A stretch of 64,000 bases of DNA from Beroe forskalii (Eukaryota > Ctenophora > Nuda > Beroida > Beroidae). Numbering within the stretch: the stretch's first letter is position 1; each line of letters starts with the position of its first letter. The translations under genes were made by a program, and so were the position numbers. The stretch is taken from positions 744,001 through 808,000 of the forward strand of contig WFMF01000020.1 in assembly GCA_011033025.1 (NCBI GenBank), given 5' to 3'. This document shows positions 50,501-59,500 of this stretch, piece by piece. Under the pieces are notes generated by a model that was not told the origin of the DNA, made no database searches, and saw only the letters and a program-made list of their open reading frames with translations.

Positions 50501-53500
50501 AAGAGCGAGAAATAAAAACCTTTTTTCCGTTAAAGCTAACCGTTCTTTTATAAAGGTGAAACGCGGCTGGCTATTTTGAACAGACGTAATATTTATAAAG
50601 CCCGGAAATGTCTACAGCTCATGAATGTACAGGCCACAGGGGGGTACAATTCCACTGCACACAGTACGGTAGAAATTATATCATTTTATGCAGCTTACCA
50701 GTTTAAATCAATATTCAACTGATCTCTTAGATCTGAATTCTCGCAGATTCCATTGAAATTAAAACTGATTATTATTGAAATTAAAGTTATCTAGTGATAG
50801 TAACAACCTACAACCGGCAAATATTTCTAAATGAAACCTCGAACAACATCTACCGAATATCAGAGTATTAGGTTGATAATATTTTGAAACTTGTCCGTGT
50901 GTGACTCGTATCTTGGTAAGGTGTCTGTCACATCAGATAATCAGACATTTTAGATGAAAGTAGGTACTGTCTCTACAGCTACTCTCAAAGTGTCGGACAC
51001 ATCAGATAATATTTTAGATGAAAGTAGTGTCTCAACTCTCCATCTACCGACACAGGTCATGTGGAGAGGTGGAGATGTGCAAGCGAAAAAAAACGAGGAA
51101 CGACTCTTAGCAAAACAGAACGAGAAACTACTCTTAGTGAAACAGAACGGGGAACGACTCTTAGCAAAACAGAACGAGAAACTACTCTTAGTGAAACAGA
51201 ACGGGGAACGACTCTTAGCAAAACAGAACGAGAAACTACTCTTAGTGAAACAGAACGAGGAACGACTCTTAGCGAAACAGGCAAAAAACGAATTTTAGTG
51301 CCTCTAGAGAAATGAATCGTTGTGCCTGACGAAACAAAAACAGAGAAGACACTTATGAAAGATCTCTTCACTTCTTTGCATGCTGCTGAAACACGTTGAT
51401 GATTAATTCTAATCCTTCATAATATTGCAGATTTTTCAAATTATCAGAGATTTTATATTAAAATCAGTCCCTCCAGAAATATCGAGGATGAGAGGTGGGA
51501 GAAGTTCTGAAAACACGTTTTTCTCAAAGATTTATACCTTGACTGGGTAGCCGGGTGGGGTCAGCTTATTATTATTAAAGTAACGATAATCATTGGCACG
51601 TGTACGATAATAATGATAATAAGAATGAACTTATATTCAAGTTCTAATTACTGAGTGGGATACCGCCAGCTAGGGAAATTAGGCAGTTTTGGAGTCATTT
51701 ATTAATTATTTACAAGCCCAGTGCATGCGACGTGATAAACTGACAAAGACGCAGGCAGAATATAGCTGGTAGTCAATACTATGTATAAGCTTATAAGCAT
51801 TGACTGTGCTCCATCAATTATGATTTATCAACGCAACCGACCTTTATATGTCAAGCAATACCACGCGTTTTGGCTGCACACGCGAATGAAATTTATTATA
51901 TATCGAATACTATTTCATGTCTTAGATCACTGTTACTTTGTCTGACCTTTTCCCTCAGTTCAACGAATGTGAATATAGTAGGTGATAGAGATCGATTGAT
52001 TGATTTGACACAGAAATTCGATGCAATATAATCACATTATTTCCCAAATTTCCAATGATATATTACATCATATGAAAAAAATAAATCGATGAGAGACTTA
52101 GAAAGCAATCGCTGCTGGAACCACATAAGCACATACTACCTTTTACTAACGTATGTCCCTAAAAATGCAATGAAATGGTGCTCGATAACGAAAAGGCAAT
52201 TAAATACTTAAGTAAAAAGTCACTCCCAAAGTGTCCCAAGGTGGATCGAAGACGTAGGAAATCCGAACAGTATTATATACTCTGCGCACGAGAGAAATGC
52301 GGTTTAACGTCATCAACTCACAACATCATGATATGATAATGACGTCATCCTACCCGCCTATTTCTCGTGCGCGGCGTATATAAAATATACTCTGAAAATA
52401 CCTACAGTGACGTCTTGAATTAATAACTTTATAATATCGAGATGCCTCCACCCTAGAATAAATGTACAGCAGATTGGCTCGAGTAATGGGACTATCAAAT
52501 TGATTCTATATCAGAACGTGTTTTATGATGAATATAATGGGTTGGTTTACAGCCCCCCTCCCCCTTAAGATTACACAAGATCAAGTTCGAATATTTTTTT
52601 GGAAATGAAAAAAAAAGAATTTTGACGGATGAAGTCATACCAACTAGAACTCTTGAGCGGAACGAAATCTGCAAGAGCCGAATAAAATATAAATTGACTG
52701 AAAATGTGGCACAAGGTGGATGTACAGATCATATCGAAATTACTAAAAATAAAGATGTGAACCATAAAACCACAGACCATTCTGCATTTAATATTTTAAT
52801 AATTTCTAGATATTGAACTTGTTCAACAATATTACTGCTTCTTGATTTGTAATACCACACTACTGTAACCTAGGTATACTTAACTTCAGCTATCAACAGT
52901 ACTTAGAAATTTAGTCAAATTTCAAAGTTTTAAGTAAAACTAAAGTAGTTAGTAGGCGTTTTATTCTTAGTTTACCTACATTAATCTATTACTTCATTAA
53001 TAATCTATTATAACTCAACAAGTACTACAGTATTTAATAGTGCAACTACAAGCAAGGATGGACATATTTCGATAATTTTGTGACGAGACCTCGACTCTAA
53101 AGACGATTGCTTTTCGGAACATATCATATCAAAATATTATAATACTGTAGTAGGAAACTACCAAAGTACCAAGAATGAATGCCTACGTGCGCAAACAGGT
53201 GTTAAATTTATTCCCACGCACACAATCAAATTATCGTGCCGATTGCCTATGCACGGTTAACTATCACGTAAATAGGCTTCATAAATCGGAATTAGGTAAG
53301 TCAGAGAAAACGAGCTCCATTCTTGTTTTGTGGTATACAATGGTGCACGAACCAAATATTAAAGATACGAAGATTCAACCGGATTCGAAGAGCAGAATTT
53401 CAAACCAAATAATTAATAAGAGATCAAAGGCTTTCGAAAAGATCACGTAGTGACAGAGCACAGAACTCACTTAAATTCACTCAATCTTGCACTTAAATAA

Positions 53501-56500
53501 ATCCAAATTTAGATTTTATTTCCGATACTCGATCAAGTTCAAGCCCACCCAGAATAGTCAAATCGTTATTGATATTAAAACTTGGCGATATAGGCCATTC
53601 ATATATTATCTGGCACGATACAAAGGTCTTGTGTGACTTTAATAATAGACGACCCATAGCTATTGCACGAGGTCCCAGACCCTTTGACCATGATACTGAT
53701 ATTAAGTTACCAATAATGTCAGAACTGGCATTGAGAATCAGTGAAAGGCGTATTGTTTGAGTCAGAGAATGCCAGACTACCGGCACTTGCAGGGTTTAGA
53801 CAATTTGTTAAGACAAGGGCACAACAATCCCCTTTTACTTGATACATTGGGCCTTCTAGGTAACAGGAAACCTGGCCACAAACGTACTAACAAAGACCTT
53901 TACTTGTCCCGCCTATCCAACAGACCCAACTTTTTACCACAACAAGATTTCTTCAGGGGCGTAGCTAGATTTTTGAAAATAAGGTGCGCGTTACATTCAA
54001 AACGCGTTTAATTTTTATTTTGCTTGGCCCTCATTTCACGTTGTATGTCGAAAAAAGGGGAGGCAGCCGCCTGTGTCGCCTTCCCCTGGCTGCCATGGCG
54101 CTGTTCCGCAAGACAATTTGTCGAATTATGTTGCTTTGATACCGGACAACCCACTGGTCGCTGGCTACAGCTGAAATTGGTTAAGCTCTCTGGTAGACTA
54201 CTCACCAGCGCGGTGGTCGGACCTTTTCGACTCTCTACCAAGTTGCCAAGTAAGTTACAAACTATAATGTACCTATACCTTATTACGTACTTGACCAAAT
54301 TACTTAAAATTAAATTTTTACTCCTCACTCATCAGCTCGTGGCAAAAGTGCCACTTCTGTCGTTTAGTTGTCCTACCTCTTAGGGTCGGAGATGAAGAGG
54401 CCACATATCTCACATATAGTATCCACCACTTCGTTATGGACGTTCCTACGGTGGTACTCCAGTGCCGAGAGTAACTCGAATACCTGAAATCATGGTTTGA
54501 TAGTTTGATGATGGGGGTCTTTGTTTTTTCAAAAATTCGCAACAGACTGTACCCGCAGTAGTCAAAAAACAAGAAAGTGTCATCAAGGAATGACTAAATT
54601 CTGACCGAGTCCTCGGTACTTGGGTAGAACGTTTTATCAAATCCTCGGTAAATACCGACCGATTAAATACCGAGCGAATAACTGCGGGAGACTCCCGGGA
54701 GTACCACGGGAGTCCCCCGGCAGTAACCCGGCCCCCGGGAGTCCTACGGGAGAACCCCGGGAGACTTGGTCGATCATTGCCCATACCTCCCCACAGGGCT
54801 CGCAGCTGTACATCTGATCCGAGCTATTGTGCATGGTCTTGTGGTGTCGCTCCTTGCCCCTCAACTCCTCAAAGTACTTATCGCACGGTTCACAGTACGT
54901 GTCTACCCGTCTCAGGTCCTTCTCTCGGAGATGCTTGTCGAGGGCGGACCGTTTGTCGAACACAAGCTCACAGCGAGCACAGAAGAAGGGGATCTTGTGG
55001 ACTTCCCGCATGTGTTTCAGCAGACGTTTCGGGGTCTGGGGAGGACGGAGTTGTGATATTTGATTGAGATATATCGGGCGGAAATAGCGAAAATTAGAAG
55101 AACGAATTGGAATGAATGAGAGTATTATGTAACCAGTAGGAACCGGTAGGAATCGTCATAATCTTAACCAATCAGCGCGCATGTTAACGGTCAACTCGCG
55201 TGCTGATTGGTCAATGCAATTGTCCATTGACCAATCAGAGTGCGTGTGTCACCTGTTGGTGGGTGGTACACTTGAAGCAGTAGGTGTCCCATTCCCTATC
55301 GTGAGTAAGTCTGATGTGGTTCATGTAAACTGTCTTACTGGGAAACTCCCCGATATTACACTCCAGACACCTGGATAACATTCCGTAATAAATCCAAAAC
55401 TCGTGAATGAAAACAATGATATAACATCAAAATAAACCTTTTTCAGAACAAAATTTAAACCCCACTGCATTTGCCATTTTTCGATATCCACCGGGCCCGG
55501 GGGTTTATTATGGAGGTGGTTGGCCCCCTGTATAGTGTAAAAGACTAAAAGGATTTCACTGGCATAAGTGGCTGGCCCAAAGGCGCCAAGGGGCAACCCT
55601 TTTGTTTTACCTGTAGATGATAAAGTCGTCCTCATCATCAGGTCTGTCGTCCAACTCATCCATATCTTCTTCTTTATCTGGGTATGGTTAAACCGATCAC
55701 ATCACCGGATATTAGTTACAATCCGTCGAGCATTACAATTAATGGAGATGTACAAAAAGAACCCCAAACGTCAGAAATTCCCAGTTAATTTTGTTTTCCC
55801 ACCCTATCCCCAGCGTTTCCAAATTAACCTTTTTACAGCGGCTTCGGCGTTACCAGACTTACCTGCTGCATGTATGGCCACTCTGTGCCTGTACAAAGCT
55901 TTCCTGTTCCCGAAGTACAAGTCACACTTGTCACAATACTGACGACGCGCCTCGTCGTGTGCATCGTGCAGATGTCGGAGTAGGTCAGCTGAGGGAAAAA
56001 ATAAAATTAAGTTATTTTTATAAGCCGTTACGGAGCAGTAAAAAGCGCGTTTTAAAATATTAAGGCAGAGAATTAATTTCTTTATAACCATCAGCACTTT
56101 CAATATATGTAATCGTCTCAAAAGTAACGCTGTAGAATTTGAAAATACGGAAAGACGTTATAGCTCGTTGTGGTTGTTCAGTTATTCGTGTTTTTGAACT
56201 GGAAAATTACAGAGTTTAAAGTAAAACTTACAGACGCATTGTACGATATTTTCCGAGGAACCTACCAGCGTTTTTGAAGGTGCTTGTGCACTTGTCGCAG
56301 TTTATCAGTTTCTCTGGCTTTACGGAGTGGTTTTCACGGTTATGTTTACTGAAGTCTTTCTGATTTGAGAGGGAAGGAGTTGGCAAAACTAATACGGAAT
56401 GAAGGTATTAACATATTTTATAGTGCATAATTTCATAACACTTCCAGATTGCCAAAGCTATTTAAGTATTTAGAGTGGCCAATTGGGGGCCGAGTTCGCT

Positions 56501-59500
56501 AATTTTGATACTTATAGATGTAAGAAGGTCTCAATTCTAAATTTCAGATTCAGTAAAGCAAGCCCTTTGCCCAAGCATCTTCAAAAGGGAAGTATCTGGC
56601 GAGTATTTAGCATAAAACGAATTAAAAAAGACACACCCGGTTCAGGGCAAACTATCTGACCCGTTACTCACTGGTAAAGAAGAGGTCACATTCGACACAC
56701 ATTGGATTACTCACTTGTGAAGAAGAGGTCACACTCGACACACATGGGATTGACCGGCACGCCGTGACCATGGTACAGGTGCTTGGAGAGGGACAGCTTG
56801 TTCATGAACGTCTCATCACAGTCGTCGTAGGAGCAGGTGTGCTTCGTTTGGGACTCGTGGACCCGACGTATGTGCCGCTGCACCAACGCTGGACCTGAAC
56901 CAAGGAGCATGTCATTAGCAGGGGAGGGGGGAAGGGGGCAGCCTCCAACAAAAGTTTTACTTCTTTTAACTTTATAATATTTGCAACTAAAGTTGATCCG
57001 AGTGGGATTGATCCGAGTGGGATTGATCCGAGTGGAATTGTGGCAATCCCCTAATTTGGCTCTAATCAACATGAGTCATCATTTATCATTTATTATAATT
57101 TTTGGTTGTTTATCTATTTTGCAGGCACTGATCGCAACCGCCGCGGGTGGCTTGCTAGCCTCCGGATTCCCATAATTTGTACTGCACCTTCGAAGACTTT
57201 GTCACAGTACTGGCAGATGGTGTTTATCTTTTCGTAATGAATGTCTCTTCTGTGTTTGTCCAGCTCCACTTTCTTGTCAAACTGAGGGGAAAGTTTTGAT
57301 AAACTTAACTTATTCAATCAAATTTGAGAACTGATGAAGATATTGTATGCTTGTAACATCGAAAAGTTTTAAGACTTTCTTATTAAAACGCGGTTCAATT
57401 TTGTCGCAAAAAGTACATTCGAATAAAAAATTTCTATGAACTACGGTTCAAAAATACATCAATGCGACTCATATCAAACAGCCCGATCCAAAAACTGAAC
57501 GAGGAAAATTTTCAAGACAAATATTTAAAAGCGAAATATCAAACAACTACGTAATTGTTTGATATTTGATATTTTGATGTAAAATTTCTAACTTCATACT
57601 TCAATTTTATTAATAAATCAAACAGTAAGTAGGTTTTTCAATATATTTTTGCGATGCGTGATAAATTGCTGGCAACCACTTGCTGACAGCTTAACTATTT
57701 AACCTAAATGATCATTAAAAACCATATTATAAATTTATCAGCTTATCATAAACGTGCCCGTTTTCTTGAAAATATAAAACTTGGTACTCGGGTTATTAAC
57801 ACTTTTAAATCTTTCAATGAGTACTTTATTTATTCTCTTTTGACTCAATGGTACAAGTACTAATATAAACGATATGGTTCTTTAATGACAATCAATTTCG
57901 TCGTTCTACGACATCTTCAGGTCTAAAATTTGATTGTATAAAGTAGTGTTGTAAAGTTTAATTTTTTAAATAACATTGCACGAACCATCAGTCCATCACA
58001 AGAAAAATTAAATGCTCGCTCCTAAACTTGTGTAACCCACGTAACCTAAATTTGAGGTGTTACTGTGTTAAATGGGTTGGAAGGTTATTAAAACTTGAAG
58101 TCGTGAAATGGCTAGCTTGATGGATTATTGAGTTTACGAAGAAAATTGATTTCTAGGGAATTGGATATAATGCAATATAAGATTAAATAAGAATGCAAGA
58201 GCGGTGCAGTTTCACAAGAGGATCGTGCAATGTGCTTTATGAATTTGCTGCTCAGTTTCCGGGAACGTAAAAATCTTGCCAAGTCACGCATTAAACGCCG
58301 CGCACGAGAAATAGGCGGGAAGGGATGACGTCATTATCATAGCGTAACGTGGTGAGTTAATGACGTGCGCGGCAGTTGATACCAAAATTATTCATTTTCA
58401 TTTAAAAAGCCAACGCCCAAGCCGTAGGATGTAAGGGGGTTGTACAGCTCTCAAGGTTTTTAAAGCCTTGTAAACCTTGTTAACATTGTTAACCTTGTAA
58501 ACCTTAGTCTTAGTCTTAGTAAAACGGCCGGGGTCGGTTTAATCGAACAGGCCTGTGGCAGCCATGCTGAGCATGGAGACTATCCCTAGTACACAAGACG
58601 AAGGGTGTGAACTCCTGGGTGTAAACCTTGTATATCTTGTAAACCTTGTAAACATTGCACGGCTCTCTAACGAACCTGCTCGTCACATTTAGGACACGTC
58701 CAGTTGATGTCCACCCCGTGCTTTACGAACATGTGCTGCTTGAACTCAGTAGTTGCTGAGGAAAATGATGTCAACAAGTACGGTGTCAACAAGTATGGTG
58801 TCAACAAGTACGGTGTTAACGAGTATGGTGTCAACAAGTATGGTACTATGGTGTCAACAAGTGGTATGAAAATTATGGTGTCAACAAATGTGGTGACTGC
58901 TTTCAATAGTTTTGTGTCAACAACAGTGCCAGCTGATGACAATGGTGTCAACATAAGGTACAAAATATGGTGTGAAAGATTGTGGTGTCAACAATAAATT
59001 CGGTGACCGGTGTCGAAAGACGTAGTGTCAGCTGAGAAAAATTGTGTCAAGATGGGGAGCATAATACATATGAATTTTGTGCCAAAAGAAGTATATAATG
59101 TCAAAAGAAGTACATGTTGTCAAAAGAAGTATATTCCAAAAGAAGTACATGTTGTGAGCACTCACACTCGAAGTAGAGCGCACAGTGCTCGCAATGTTCC
59201 ACCAGCTCATTATGGATCTTGTGTTGGTGTGCGTGTAGCCGGGATCGCTGGTTGAAGAGCAGATTACACGGCTCACACGACCAGATCTTGTGCGCGGCTT
59301 GCGTGTCGAGCGTCTCACCGCCCTCACCGTGTGCGCGCATCAAGTGCCGTTCCAACATCACTTTGTCCTGGAGCATTGTAATTGTATTGTAAAATTCCCT
59401 TTCCCGGAGAAAGGGGGACGGACATTTCCCTGGTGGGAAACACCGGCACAGGGGTCACAGTACACCATTTATAGCAAGGTGCCTCTGCTACACTCGGGTG

